DNA of 64,000 nucleotides from JBAYDV01 sp041672845 (GTDB lineage Bacteria; Bacteroidota; Bacteroidia; Bacteroidales; UBA932): positions 186,001-250,000 of the forward strand of contig JBAYYV010000003.1 of NCBI GenBank assembly GCA_041672845.1. Reading direction: 5' to 3'. The notes beneath the pieces were generated by a model that saw only the letters and a program-made list of their open reading frames with translations, ran no database searches and was not told the DNA's origin. Position numbers and translations under genes: made by a program. Below are positions 1-8,817 of this stretch, in pieces (the first letter of the stretch is position 1; each line of letters begins with the position of its first letter).

Positions 1-945
1 CTTGCTGTAAAAACATTAGAAGCTATGGCTGAGTCAGGTGCTGATGCAGTTAAAATACAAACATATACTCCAGATTCTTTAGTTATGGATGTGGATAATG
101 AATATTTTGGACCGATCAAAGGTGGTTTATGGGATGGTATTAAAAGATATGATTTATATAAAAGAGGAGCTCTTCCTTATGAATGGCAACCTAAATTGCA
201 ACAAATAGCTAAAAAACTCGGATTAGATTTTTTTTCTACACCTTTTGATTTAAATGGGGTTGACTTTTTGGAATCAATGAATGTTCCTCTTTATAAGATA
301 GCCTCATTTGAAATTAATGATATTCCTTTAATTAGATATGTGGCTAAGAAACATAAGCCTATAATTATTTCTACTGGGGTAGGTGATGAAAGTGATATTA
401 AACTTGCTTTAGATACTTGTTATAAAGAAAATAATCATGAAATAGCCTTATTAAAATGTACTTCAGCATATCCAGCTACTTATGAAGATGCTAATCTTTT
501 AACCATTCCGGATATGAAAAAACGTTTTGGTGTAAAAGTGGGTGTTTCAGATCATACTATGGGAGGATTTTTACCTTTAGTAGCTGTATCATTAGGTGCT
601 GAAATCGTTGAAAAACATTTTATACTTTCCCGTTCTAATAGAGGGCCTGATTCTGCTTTTTCTATGGAACCAGCAGAATTTAAACAGATGGTAAAAGACA
701 TTAGAAATGTAGAAAGAATCCTTGGTAATGTTAAGTACGATATAACAGATAAACAGCGTAATAAGAGGAGATCATTATATGCTAAAAAAGATATAGATGA
801 GGGAGAATTTTTTACTATAGATAATATAGGTTCATATAGACCTGGATTTGGATTATCTCCTAGATATATGAATATTATTATTGGTAAAATTAGTAGTAGA
901 AAAATAAAGAGAGGTGATATATTAAATAAACAAGATTTAGGATGA
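1..945 (+). CDS. pseI: Pseudaminic acid synthase PseI (5' end outside window)
   Basis: NeuB-family enzyme that condenses phosphoenolpyruvate with a 6-deoxy-2,4-diacetamido hexose to make pseudaminic acid, a nine-carbon acidic sugar of surface glycans. The frame is open from base 1 and lacks an N-terminus, so the internal Met at 25 is not the start. Motifs match PseI rather than sialate NeuB: KIQTYTPDSL, GGLWD, FFSTPFD, YKIASFEI, STG, LKCTSAYP and GVSDHTMG, followed by EKHF. The last 60 or so residues form a SAF (antifreeze-like) domain, RRSLYAKKDI to the end. It overlaps the next gene by four bases (ATGA), so it is part of the polysaccharide operon. Other pse genes must lie upstream of the window. 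Family assignment is firm; the PseI subtype is likely. Confidence 0.88.
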   Translation, partial: LAVKTLEAMAESGADAVKIQTYTPDSLVMDVDNEYFGPIKGGLWDGIKRYDLYKRGALPYEWQPKLQQIAKKLGLDFFSTPFDLNGVDFLESMNVPLYKIASFEINDIPLIRYVAKKHKPIIISTGVGDESDIKLALDTCYKENNHEIALLKCTSAYPATYEDANLLTIPDMKKRFGVKVGVSDHTMGGFLPLVAVSLGAEIVEKHFILSRSNRGPDSAFSMEPAEFKQMVKDIRNVERILGNVKYDITDKQRNKRRSLYAKKDIDEGEFFTIDNIGSYRPGFGLSPRYMNIIIGKISSRKIKRGDILNKQDLG

Positions 946-2231
946 TAAATTCAATTAATACTTGCTTAGAAGATGAAAATATACCCCGGAGAATAACACC
1001 AATTAATGACACTATAATTGCTATTATTGGCTGTTTTTGGCTTTTTACAGTATTAAGATCTTTTTATTTATGGAATGATTATGAATGGATAATTCGTGCT
1101 ATTTCTGCTTTTCTTGTATTTATTCCCACTTTATTTTTTTTCTGGTCAAAAGAGTTAAAATTATACAAACAAAATATTTGGTTTTTCATAATTATTACAA
1201 TTTATTATATATTTATAACAATTGTGAAGAACCAGTATTTGAAGGTAATGTTTGCACAATTTTTTACTTTTTCTTTGCCAATGTTATTTATGTTATGTTG
1301 GCCTAAAAGGGATATTCGTAATATATACAAAATATTTAGAAAAATTATTATATTTTATGCCATAGGTTCATCTATTATAACAATTCTCACTTTCACTCCT
1401 TTGATTAATTATATTCCTCATTATGATTTGCCTGCACAATCCGCATTGCATATCAGAAGAAACCTAGTATATCGTGTATATATATTTTTTGTGACTGAAT
1501 CTAATGGTAATATACTTAATAGTATGAGAGCGTGTGGAATGTTGATTGAACCAGGACATTTTTCTATTATACTCGGTTTTGTATATTTAATAGATAAATT
1601 AAGTGGTAGGAAAATTAATTATTGGTTAGTTGTATGTGGAATATGTACTTTCTCTTTCACTTTTTTTATTATTGCAGGTATTGCTGAAATTTATTATATG
1701 ATTACTAATCATAAAGTGTTGAAAACTATTAGAGTATTTATTCTTTTTTTATTAATTCTATTATTTATTTATTTATTATTACCAAATTATATTCAGGATA
1801 CAATATATTATCTAATATATGAACGAAATATGAAAGATATAGTAGATACTTTTCTTAATACAGGAACTATTCAATCTGCTTTAGATGAAAGAACAAATTT
1901 TGAAGGTATTTATTATTATGAACAATTTATTCATAACTCAAATAATTTATTATATGGAGCAAATATTCAAGATGATGCTTGGATTTTATCTGATTATAGA
2001 GGAATGATATTAAATATAGGTATAATAGGATTGATTTTGTCTCTTTTATCTATATTATTATCAAATTTATTATGTCCAATGAAAATGAGAATACCTCTTT
2101 TATGTGCTGCGGGACTTATATTTTTACATCGTTCATGGATGTTATATTATCCCTATATATTTTTTATTTTGTATATGGCGTCTATAGTATGTCAACATGA
2201 GTATGAAAAAAAGAAAAAACAGAAAATCTAA
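942..2231 (+). CDS. Wzy-like O-antigen/capsule polymerase
   Basis: Integral membrane protein of 429 residues with about ten to twelve hydrophobic segments and a long extracytoplasmic loop around residues 280-340. The RACGMLIEPGHFS stretch (about residues 196-208) resembles the arginine and EPGH motif of O-antigen polymerases and ligases of the Wzy/WaaL type. It would polymerise lipid-linked repeat units on the periplasmic side of the inner membrane. It overlaps pseI by four bases and is followed 10 bases later by an SDR gene. Wzy proteins diverge strongly in sequence, so the call rests on topology, the EPGH motif and context. WaaL ligase is the main alternative. Confidence 0.75.
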   Translation: MINSINTCLEDENIPRRITPINDTIIAIIGCFWLFTVLRSFYLWNDYEWIIRAISAFLVFIPTLFFFWSKELKLYKQNIWFFIIITIYYIFITIVKNQYLKVMFAQFFTFSLPMLFMLCWPKRDIRNIYKIFRKIIIFYAIGSSIITILTFTPLINYIPHYDLPAQSALHIRRNLVYRVYIFFVTESNGNILNSMRACGMLIEPGHFSIILGFVYLIDKLSGRKINYWLVVCGICTFSFTFFIIAGIAEIYYMITNHKVLKTIRVFILFLLILLFIYLLLPNYIQDTIYYLIYERNMKDIVDTFLNTGTIQSALDERTNFEGIYYYEQFIHNSNNLLYGANIQDDAWILSDYRGMILNIGIIGLILSLLSILLSNLLCPMKMRIPLLCAAGLIFLHRSWMLYYPYIFFILYMASIVCQHEYEKKKKQKI

Positions 2232-2241
2232 ATAAAATAAA

Positions 2242-2991
2242 ATGAGAAGACTTTTAGAAAACAAGGTTTGTTTAATAACTGGAGCAGCAAAAGGTATTGG
2301 AAAATCTATTGCTGAAAAATTTGCTAAAGATGGTGCTATTGTTTACGTAAATGATCTTAAATATGGAAAAATGGATGAATGGTCTAAGATTATTTCAGAA
2401 AAATATAAGACTAAGGTTATTCCTTTATATTTTGATATTTGCGATTTTGATGAAGCGAAAAAAGCAATAATACAAATAAAAAAAGAACAAAAGAGGATAG
2501 ATGTATTAGTCAATAATGCTGGAATTATAACCTATGAATTATTGTCATTAATAGATTTTGAAAAATTACGTAAAATGTTTGAAGTTAATGTTATTGCACT
2601 TATTCATTTAATGCAATTAGTATCAAAAATTATGATAAGACAAAAAAATGGTTCGATAATAAATATGGCAAGTATTGTAGGGGTAAAAGGAGCTAAGGGT
2701 CAATTATCTTATTCTGCTACTAAAGGAGCTGTATTATCTATAACTAAATCTGCGGCAAAAGAGTTGGCAGAATATAATATAAGAGTTAATGCGATAGCTC
2801 CAGGGATGGTGGCTACTGAGCGTTTTCTTAATGAAATAAAAGGACGTTTTGAAGATAAATTGGAAAATGTAGGTATGAAGCGATTAGCTACTCCAGAAGA
2901 GATTGCTGATGCTTATACATTTTTTGCTTCAGATCGTTCAAAATATGTTACAGGACAAGTTTTAGGAGTTGAAGGAAGTTTTACTATATAA
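2242..2991 (+). CDS. SDR oxidoreductase, FabG-like (copy 1)
   Basis: Classical short-chain dehydrogenase/reductase of 249 residues. It shows the NAD(P)-binding TGAAKGIG motif (residues 13-20), NNAG (91-94), the catalytic Ser144 in NMASIVG, and Tyr157/Lys161 in YSATK. The C-terminus ends with the GQVLGVEG stretch typical of FabG-type 3-oxoacyl-ACP reductases. It is a paralogue of the SDR at 3288, with catalytic residues at identical positions. An acyl carrier protein gene lies directly downstream, so a beta-keto to beta-hydroxy reduction on an ACP-bound acyl chain is the likely reaction. A sugar nucleotide reductase is possible, but the carrier protein neighbours argue against it. The first gene of the acyl-assembly cassette. 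Confidence 0.85.
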   Translation: MRRLLENKVCLITGAAKGIGKSIAEKFAKDGAIVYVNDLKYGKMDEWSKIISEKYKTKVIPLYFDICDFDEAKKAIIQIKKEQKRIDVLVNNAGIITYELLSLIDFEKLRKMFEVNVIALIHLMQLVSKIMIRQKNGSIINMASIVGVKGAKGQLSYSATKGAVLSITKSAAKELAEYNIRVNAIAPGMVATERFLNEIKGRFEDKLENVGMKRLATPEEIADAYTFFASDRSKYVTGQVLGVEGSFTI

Positions 2992-3010
2992 TTTAAAATA
3001 TAATATTTTT

Positions 3011-3253
3011 ATGAAAAATTTAGAAAAATATAAAAAGATTTTTACCGATGTGTTTTCTGTGGAAGAATCTAAACTTAATGAACAATTTACTCGAGATATT
3101 GTAAGTAATTGGGATTCTATTCATCAATTAAATTTGATAGTTAGTATAGAAGATAATTTTGATGTTATGTTTGATACTGATGATTCATTATCTTTAACTT
3201 CTTATTTTACTGGAATACAATTGTTATCTAAAAAGTATGATATAGAATTCTAA
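3011..3253 (+). CDS. Acyl carrier protein (1 of 3)
   Basis: Small acidic four-helix carrier protein of 80 residues. The phosphopantetheine attachment serine is Ser36 in WDSIHQL, equivalent to the DSL motif of AcpP, followed by the acidic helix IEDNFDVMF. The frame is open from 2969, but that start lies inside the preceding SDR gene, so the Met at 3011 is chosen; it gives a normal ACP length and a 19-base gap after the SDR stop. It needs a phosphopantetheinyl transferase, not seen in this window. Its place between two ketoreductase-like SDRs suggests that it carries the acyl chain they reduce. It resembles the ACP at 9579 more than the one at 8565. Confidence 0.85.
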   Translation: MKNLEKYKKIFTDVFSVEESKLNEQFTRDIVSNWDSIHQLNLIVSIEDNFDVMFDTDDSLSLTSYFTGIQLLSKKYDIEF

Positions 3254-3287
3254 TTATATTCTTAATAAAAATTAGAAGATTAAAAAT

Positions 3288-4046
3288 ATGGAAAGATTAT
3301 TACAACAAAAAGTTTGTATTATTACTGGTGCAGCCCAAGGCATTGGTAAATCTATAGTCGAACGATTTGCTTCAGATGGTGCTATTGTTTATGCTTGTGA
3401 TCGTATAGAAGGTAGTATGACAGAATGGGCGAATTCTTGTTCAGAAAAATATAACACTAAAGTAGTACCTCTTTATTTTGATGTTACTGATGCCTCTATA
3501 ATGAAATCATCATTTATTTATGTTTATAAAAGTGAAGGACGTATTGATGTTTTGGTGAATAATGCAGGTGTAGTATTCAATAGAAAAATAGGAATGATAG
3601 TTCGTCCTGAAACAGAACTTATGTTTAAAGTAAATGTAATAGCAGTAATTGAAATGATTCAATTAGTTTCTCGTTTCATGGCAAAAAAAGGTCGTGGTTC
3701 TATTGTGAACATAGCTTCTGTAACTGCTGTTTTAGGATCAGCTGGACAATCTGCTTATTCTGCGACTAAAGGAGCTATTATCTCTTTCACAAAATCTTCT
3801 GCCAAAGAATTAGCACCACAAGGGATTAGAGTTAATGCAGTAGCACCTGGAATTGTTAAAACAGAAAGATTTAAAGAACTTTATGAGGCTAATGGAGATA
3901 AAATAGATGCTCGAATAGCTAAAATAGGATTAGGTCGTTTAGGAACACCAAGGGATGTAGCGAATGCATGTTCTTTTCTTGCATCAGATAGAGCTGATTA
4001 TATATCTGGTCAGATATTAGGTGTAGATGGATGTGCTTCAATATAA
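3288..4046 (+). CDS. SDR oxidoreductase, FabG-like (copy 2)
   Basis: Second FabG-like SDR, 252 residues, collinear with the one at 2242: TGAAQGIG at 13-20, NNAG at 91-94, Ser144 in NIASVT, Tyr157 and Lys161 in YSATK, and a GQILGVDG ending. Both share an unusual opening (M-R/E-R-L-L) and the segment TEWANS/DEWSKI, so they probably arose by duplication. They may act on different intermediates or stereochemistries of the same acyl chain. It lies 34 bases after the ACP gene and 29 bases before a flippase gene in the same operon. The exact substrate cannot be read from sequence. Confidence 0.85.
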   Translation: MERLLQQKVCIITGAAQGIGKSIVERFASDGAIVYACDRIEGSMTEWANSCSEKYNTKVVPLYFDVTDASIMKSSFIYVYKSEGRIDVLVNNAGVVFNRKIGMIVRPETELMFKVNVIAVIEMIQLVSRFMAKKGRGSIVNIASVTAVLGSAGQSAYSATKGAIISFTKSSAKELAPQGIRVNAVAPGIVKTERFKELYEANGDKIDARIAKIGLGRLGTPRDVANACSFLASDRADYISGQILGVDGCASI

Positions 4047-4075
4047 TAAATGAATAAATTTTATTTTAATAATTA

Positions 4076-5536
4076 ATGAAGTTTTTAATCTTTTTTAAAA
4101 AACTATTTTCGAATAAGGTTTTCATTTATATGGGAACTAGATATTTAGTGTATTTCTTAACTTTTCTTTCCTCAATGATAATTGCTGCTCGAATGGGACC
4201 TTATTATTTGGGAATATGGGGGTTTATTACTTTGTTATTGCATTATTTTAAATTAATTAATCTAGGTATAGGAAATTCTATTACTGTTCTTTTAGTACAG
4301 AATAAAGAACAAAATGAAAGAGATGATTATGAAAAATCTGCGATGGTAATTATTGGGATTATATCATTAATCGCAGTATTTATCGGTTTTTACTATTATT
4401 TCTTTGGAATATCGGTTTTTGGGAAATACCATTTAGATAAATTATTCTATTTTATATGTATTATTGCTGTATTTCAGTATTTTAATGATTACTTTCTTAA
4501 AGTCAGTAGGGTTAAAGGTAAAATGTTTGAGTTTACTTTTTATCAAACTTTATTACAAGTTTTAGTTTTTATTGGAATCTTTTTTGCTAAAGGTAAAGAA
4601 TTAATTAATTTATTAATTGGTCTATATATATTAGCACATATAATATCCCTAATAATATTTATTTCTGGTGGAACCATTTCTTTTAAAGGAAAAGTGAAAA
4701 GAAAGAAAATGTCAAAGATTGTTAGTAAAGGTATCCATTTATTTATTTATAACCTTTGTTTTTATTTGATTATTCTTTCTACCAAAACTATAGTTGGATT
4801 ATATTATTCAATAGAAGAATTTGGTTATTTTACTTTTGCATATACATTGGCAAATGCTGCAATGTTATTATTATCTGCATTTTCTGCTTTAATTATGCCT
4901 AAATTAATAGATAAGTTTGATTCTTTAGATAAAAATATTATAGAAGGTACTATGAATACTATTAGAATAAATTATATGTATTTATCTCATGGAATAATAT
5001 ATTTTGCTATGATATTTTTCCCTTTATTTATTATTATATTACCTCAATATTCAGGTACTCTAAAAGTAATAAATTTAAGTTCTTTAGCAGTTGTTTTATA
5101 TTCTAATTCATATGGTTTCATTTCATTTTTAATGGCTAGGAACAAGGAAAAAGTTATAGCCAGAAATTCATTAATCTGTTTAATTGTTAATATTATTATT
5201 GCTCTCCTCCTAGTAAAAGGATTTCAAGTAGATTATAGTTATGTTATCCTAGCTACTCTTATTACTTATTTATTATATGCTTATTTGACTATCTCTTCTG
5301 GTAGAAAAGAATTGAAAACTTCTATTAAATTTAGAATAATAATAAAAGAAGTTTTTCCACAAGGGATATTAATACCGTTTTTAGTAGCTATAATTGTAAC
5401 TATAATCAATTTAAAATATATTATGTTTATTCCTTTTCTTGTTTATCTTTTATTAAATAAAAAAGAAATAAAGGAAATATTTCACTCATTCATTTTAATA
5501 CTTAATAATCCTAAAGTAATAGATATAAAGAATTAA
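4076..5536 (+). CDS. Wzx-like polysaccharide flippase
   Basis: Membrane protein of 486 residues with twelve to fourteen predicted transmembrane segments and the organisation of the MOP/polysaccharide transporter (PST) family. The N-terminal GTRYLVYFLTFLSSMIIAAR and PYYLGIWGF stretches are typical. It would flip undecaprenyl-linked repeat units across the inner membrane. Placed between the SDR at 3288 and the AMP-forming ligase at 5560, within a tightly spaced operon. This flippase is not closely similar to the three others in the window (24421, 46590, 49365), so it may serve the pseudaminic acid-containing glycan. Confidence 0.82.
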   Translation: MKFLIFFKKLFSNKVFIYMGTRYLVYFLTFLSSMIIAARMGPYYLGIWGFITLLLHYFKLINLGIGNSITVLLVQNKEQNERDDYEKSAMVIIGIISLIAVFIGFYYYFFGISVFGKYHLDKLFYFICIIAVFQYFNDYFLKVSRVKGKMFEFTFYQTLLQVLVFIGIFFAKGKELINLLIGLYILAHIISLIIFISGGTISFKGKVKRKKMSKIVSKGIHLFIYNLCFYLIILSTKTIVGLYYSIEEFGYFTFAYTLANAAMLLLSAFSALIMPKLIDKFDSLDKNIIEGTMNTIRINYMYLSHGIIYFAMIFFPLFIIILPQYSGTLKVINLSSLAVVLYSNSYGFISFLMARNKEKVIARNSLICLIVNIIIALLLVKGFQVDYSYVILATLITYLLYAYLTISSGRKELKTSIKFRIIIKEVFPQGILIPFLVAIIVTIINLKYIMFIPFLVYLLLNKKEIKEIFHSFILILNNPKVIDIKN

Positions 5537-5559
5537 TAATTTGCAATAAAATAATATTT

Positions 5560-6945
5560 ATGTTTCTAGAATTAGATAAAAAAAATAAAGACACTGTAGC
5601 AGTAGTTGATGATAACAAAGAATATGTAACATATGGTGATTTATGTGATTTTTCAAAAAAAATATCAAAGGTTCTTTCTGAAAGAACCTTGATATTTATT
5701 TTTGCAGAAAATAGTATTGGATCATTATTAGGGTATGTTTCTGCCTTAACTAATAGGATAGTTCCACTTATAATTAGTAGAAATACAGATAAAGCTCTTT
5801 ATGGTCGTTTTTATAAGATGTATAATCCTAAATATTTATGGATTCCAAAAGATATGGTAAATTTATTCGGAGGTAAAGTGATTTATGAAAATTATCAATA
5901 TTTATTAATTGATACTGGATTATCGTCAGCTCCATTATATAAAGATTTGTCATTGTTATTACCCACATCTGGATCTACAGGGAGCCCTAAATTAGTAAGA
6001 CATTCATATCAGAATATTGAAGCAAATGCTCGTAATGTAGCTGAGTTATTTCAAATAACTCCATCAGATAGACCCATCGCTATTTTACCCATGCATTATA
6101 CTATGGGATTGTCAGTAATAACCAGTCATCTTTATGCTGGAGCCCGTATATATTTATCTAAAAAAGCATTAACAGATAAAGCATTTTGGGATACTCTTAA
6201 AAATGATAAAATTACAAGTTTTACAGGTGTACCATTCAGTTATGAAATATTAGAAAAATTACGTTTTTTTAGAATGGAATTACCTGATCTTAAAATTATT
6301 ACACAAGGCGGTGGTAAATTAAATACTGAATTATTTAAAAAATGTTGTGAATATGCATCGTCTAATAATAAAAAATTTATTCCTACTTATGGGCAAACAG
6401 AAGGTACTGCAAGGATGACATTTCTTGAACCAGAAATGGCCTCTAAAAAAATAGGTAGTATAGGTAAAGCTATTCCTAATGGACAACTTTCTATTATTGA
6501 CGCTAAGGGAAATGAGACATTTGAAGGAGAAACTGAAGGTGAAATGATATATCGTGGTAAAAATGTAACTTTAGGATATGCTATAAATGAAGATGATTTT
6601 ATCAAAGGTGATGAAAATAATGGTATCATACATACAGGTGATATTGTTCATCGTGATAGTGAAGGTTATTATTATATTATCGGTAGAATGAAACGTTTTC
6701 TGAAGATATATGGATTACGTATAGGATTAGATGAAGTAGAATATTTAGTTAAATCTAATTTTGCAATTGATTGTGTGTGTTCTGGAAATGATGATTTGCT
6801 TAAAGTAATGATAACTAATAAAGATATAACAGAATTAGTAAAGGGCTTTATTGTAGAAAAAACTAAATTATTTCAAAAAAATATAGAAGTGCTTTATGTA
6901 GATCATATTGAAAGGAATGAAGCAGGGAAAATAATATTACATTAA
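5560..6945 (+). CDS. AMP-forming acyl-CoA/acyl-ACP ligase-like enzyme
   Basis: ANL-superfamily adenylating enzyme of 461 residues, which activates a carboxylic acid as an acyl-adenylate and passes it to CoA or a carrier protein thiol. Seen: the phosphate-binding loop LLPTSGSTGSPK (about residues 133-144), the YGQTEGTARM motif, HTGDIVHRDSEGYY, the hinge GRMKRFLKIYGLRI and a C-terminal lysine in NEAGKI. It is shorter than the usual 500-550 residues because both the N-terminal region and the C-terminal domain are reduced. Beside ACP and KAS genes it probably loads a starter acid on one of the ACPs. A stem-loop lies within the first 150 bases of the gene. Confidence 0.85.
   Translation: MFLELDKKNKDTVAVVDDNKEYVTYGDLCDFSKKISKVLSERTLIFIFAENSIGSLLGYVSALTNRIVPLIISRNTDKALYGRFYKMYNPKYLWIPKDMVNLFGGKVIYENYQYLLIDTGLSSAPLYKDLSLLLPTSGSTGSPKLVRHSYQNIEANARNVAELFQITPSDRPIAILPMHYTMGLSVITSHLYAGARIYLSKKALTDKAFWDTLKNDKITSFTGVPFSYEILEKLRFFRMELPDLKIITQGGGKLNTELFKKCCEYASSNNKKFIPTYGQTEGTARMTFLEPEMASKKIGSIGKAIPNGQLSIIDAKGNETFEGETEGEMIYRGKNVTLGYAINEDDFIKGDENNGIIHTGDIVHRDSEGYYYIIGRMKRFLKIYGLRIGLDEVEYLVKSNFAIDCVCSGNDDLLKVMITNKDITELVKGFIVEKTKLFQKNIEVLYVDHIERNEAGKIILH
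5660..5697 (+). repeat. Long near-perfect inverted repeat inside the AMP-ligase gene
   Basis: Left arm 5660-5677, loop CTG at 5678-5680, right arm 5681-5697. The 17-base right arm is fully complementary to the 18-base left arm except for one bulged A. The stem is followed by a T-rich stretch. It lies about 100 bases inside the coding sequence and encodes ordinary residues (around KVLSERT), so it may act in RNA as an attenuator, pause site or stability element. The structure is seen directly; a function is inferred. Confidence 0.7.
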
Positions 6946-6957
6946 GCAAAAAATATT

Positions 6958-8331
6958 ATGGCAAAATATTTACAAGAGTTATTAGATATTGAAAATAGCT
7001 TAAATCTTACTGATTATAAAGTTAATGGTGTTTCTATTTGGAGATTATATAGGCGTTATTGTCGTGATAAATTTTTGAAAAAAGAATTGTCTGTTATTAG
7101 ATATTCAAAAAAAAAGAATTATTCAGTTAAAATTATAGTAGGTATAAGACATATTTTTTTCTCTATGTTTGATATTATAAAGTTATTTATAAGTCATAAA
7201 ACTTTTGAAAATGTTATTTTTCCATATCCGAGGTTACAAAAAATAAATAATAAATATTTAGATAAATTTACTGATCCAGTAATAAAAGAATCTCTTTTAT
7301 CTAAAAATTCTTGTCTTTGTGTATTTTCTTTTACTAAATTTTTTAAAAAAAATCGCATTAATAAAGATTTATGTTACCATGTTGATTTAATATATGCATT
7401 ATCACGTATGTTTATGTTCTTTTATTCCTTTTTTTATCCTTTTACTAAAGGATTTAAATGTGTTAATAGTTTATTTAAACAATGCTCAGAAATTTTTTCT
7501 TTAAATAGAAAAGATTTGTTAAGATTTCATATTATATATATGGAATTCTGGCTTTTAATGGTTATGTGGACCTTTTTATATAAACATATTAATGCTAAAC
7601 GATTATTTATTGTTGTAAGAAATGATTTTATACCTCAAATAGTAGCTGCTCATAAATTGGGAATACCTGTTTATGAATTCCAGCATGGAGCTGTGTTAGG
7701 TGATACTGTATTATATACTGGTAATTATGATGAAATAATTGATCCAGATTATATGTTAACTTTTGGTGAAATCTGGCGTAATTCTAAATTCGGAATTCCT
7801 ATTAATAAGATTATTAATATAGGATGGGCTTATAAGAGTTTAATATATAAACATATGGATAATAAGATTAAAAAAAATTATGTTTTAGTTATTTCATCTC
7901 CTAATATTACTGAAAAAATTCTAAGTACTACAATTGATTTGGCTGTAGCTTATCCAAAGTATAATTTTGATATCAGATGTCATCCTAAAGAAAGTTATAA
8001 TTTAAAACAAATAAATAAAGTTGATTCAATAAAGAATTTAAATATAGTAGATAATTTGCAAGAAATTTTTATCGCTTTAAATTCTTATAAATATGTTTTA
8101 GGAGAAAATTCTTCAGTTTTGTATGAAGCTATCAGTATAGGTAAAGTAGTAGGACGCATAAATTATAATGGAATTAAGATTAGAAAAATATCTGAAGCTG
8201 ATGATGAAGTTTTTTATTATTTAAAAAATATAAAAGACTTCGAATTTTTTGTTAATTTTTTTAATCCAAAAATCCTTAGGGATACTTATTATTCTGATTT
8301 TAAACCGTCCATAATAAATAATTTACTATAG
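6958..8331 (+). CDS. Putative GT-B type surface-glycan transferase
   Basis: A 457-residue soluble protein that I cannot assign to a named family with certainty. In the second half, the stretch YEFQHGAVLGDT and later GENSSVLYEAISIGK resemble the HGA and (E/G)xSSxxxEA nucleotide-sugar or CDP-polyol binding motifs of capsule glycosyl/glycerophosphotransferases (KpsS/KpsC, CDP-glycerol transferase and polysialyltransferase-like GT-B folds). RCHPKE lies between them, as in those families. The N-terminal part is lysine-rich with some hydrophobic stretches but no clear signal. Because pseI lies in the same operon, a CMP-pseudaminate transferase is one possibility. It closes the first run of the operon, before a 233-base gap. 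Confidence 0.6.
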   Translation: MAKYLQELLDIENSLNLTDYKVNGVSIWRLYRRYCRDKFLKKELSVIRYSKKKNYSVKIIVGIRHIFFSMFDIIKLFISHKTFENVIFPYPRLQKINNKYLDKFTDPVIKESLLSKNSCLCVFSFTKFFKKNRINKDLCYHVDLIYALSRMFMFFYSFFYPFTKGFKCVNSLFKQCSEIFSLNRKDLLRFHIIYMEFWLLMVMWTFLYKHINAKRLFIVVRNDFIPQIVAAHKLGIPVYEFQHGAVLGDTVLYTGNYDEIIDPDYMLTFGEIWRNSKFGIPINKIINIGWAYKSLIYKHMDNKIKKNYVLVISSPNITEKILSTTIDLAVAYPKYNFDIRCHPKESYNLKQINKVDSIKNLNIVDNLQEIFIALNSYKYVLGENSSVLYEAISIGKVVGRINYNGIKIRKISEADDEVFYYLKNIKDFEFFVNFFNPKILRDTYYSDFKPSIINNLL

Positions 8332-8542
8332 GAAAATAAAATTATATATATTTGTTATATCTAATAAAAATGATCTCAAATAAAAATTCATTAAAGAATT
8401 TTGTGGTATTAATTTGATAGTTTATTAAACTAAAAGGCAATGAATTTAAAGATGATTTTTAAAATCCCTTAGAATATTTCAGCATTATTTTAGAATGTTA
8501 AAGTTTTAAAATAGTATTATTTATCTTAATAGAATTTATTAT

Positions 8543-8550
8543 TATATTTG
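8543..8550 (+). promoter_or_regulatory. Bacteroidota -7 promoter element before ACP gene
   Basis: TATATTTG fits the TAnnTTTG consensus and ends 15 bases before the ACP start at 8565. No clear TTTG-type -33 box is visible at the usual spacing. It lies in the 8332-8564 gap, which otherwise holds only AT-rich sequence and a short TAGTTT/AAACTA palindrome, and no gene that I can see. It would restart transcription for the genes from 8565 onward. Confidence 0.55.
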
Positions 8551-8564
8551 TATAAAAATATTTT

Positions 8565-8801
8565 ATGAAAATGGAAATTAAAAAATTTGTAAAAGAATTT
8601 GCTGATCAGTTTGATGAAACTGATATATCAGAATTTAGTAATAATACAATATTTAAAAAATTAGATGAATGGTCTTCTTTAATGGCTTTATCTATAATTT
8701 GTATGATAGATGAAGAATATGATGTAATAGTAAATGGAGATGCTATTATTAATTCAGATACTATTCAAGATTTATTTAATTTGGTGAAAACTAAAATCTA
8801 G
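8565..8801 (+). CDS. Acyl carrier protein (2 of 3), divergent
   Basis: Small acidic protein of 78 residues with an ACP-like helical pattern. The modification site is probably Ser38 in EWSSLMAL, where the usual Asp before the serine is replaced by Ser; a recognition helix follows (ICMIDEEYDV). It is the most divergent of the three carrier proteins here, so it may have a distinct partner. It is the first gene after the 233-base gap and its promoter, and is followed 16 bases later by an SDR gene. Phosphopantetheinylation is expected from the family, not shown. Confidence 0.78.
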   Translation: MKMEIKKFVKEFADQFDETDISEFSNNTIFKKLDEWSSLMALSIICMIDEEYDVIVNGDAIINSDTIQDLFNLVKTKI

Positions 8802-8817
8802 AAATTTATTATGATTT

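Noticed and set aside
2969..3010. Longer N-terminus for the first ACP
   Set aside because: The upstream start lies within the SDR gene and would add 14 residues not usual for ACPs; the Met at 3011 fits.
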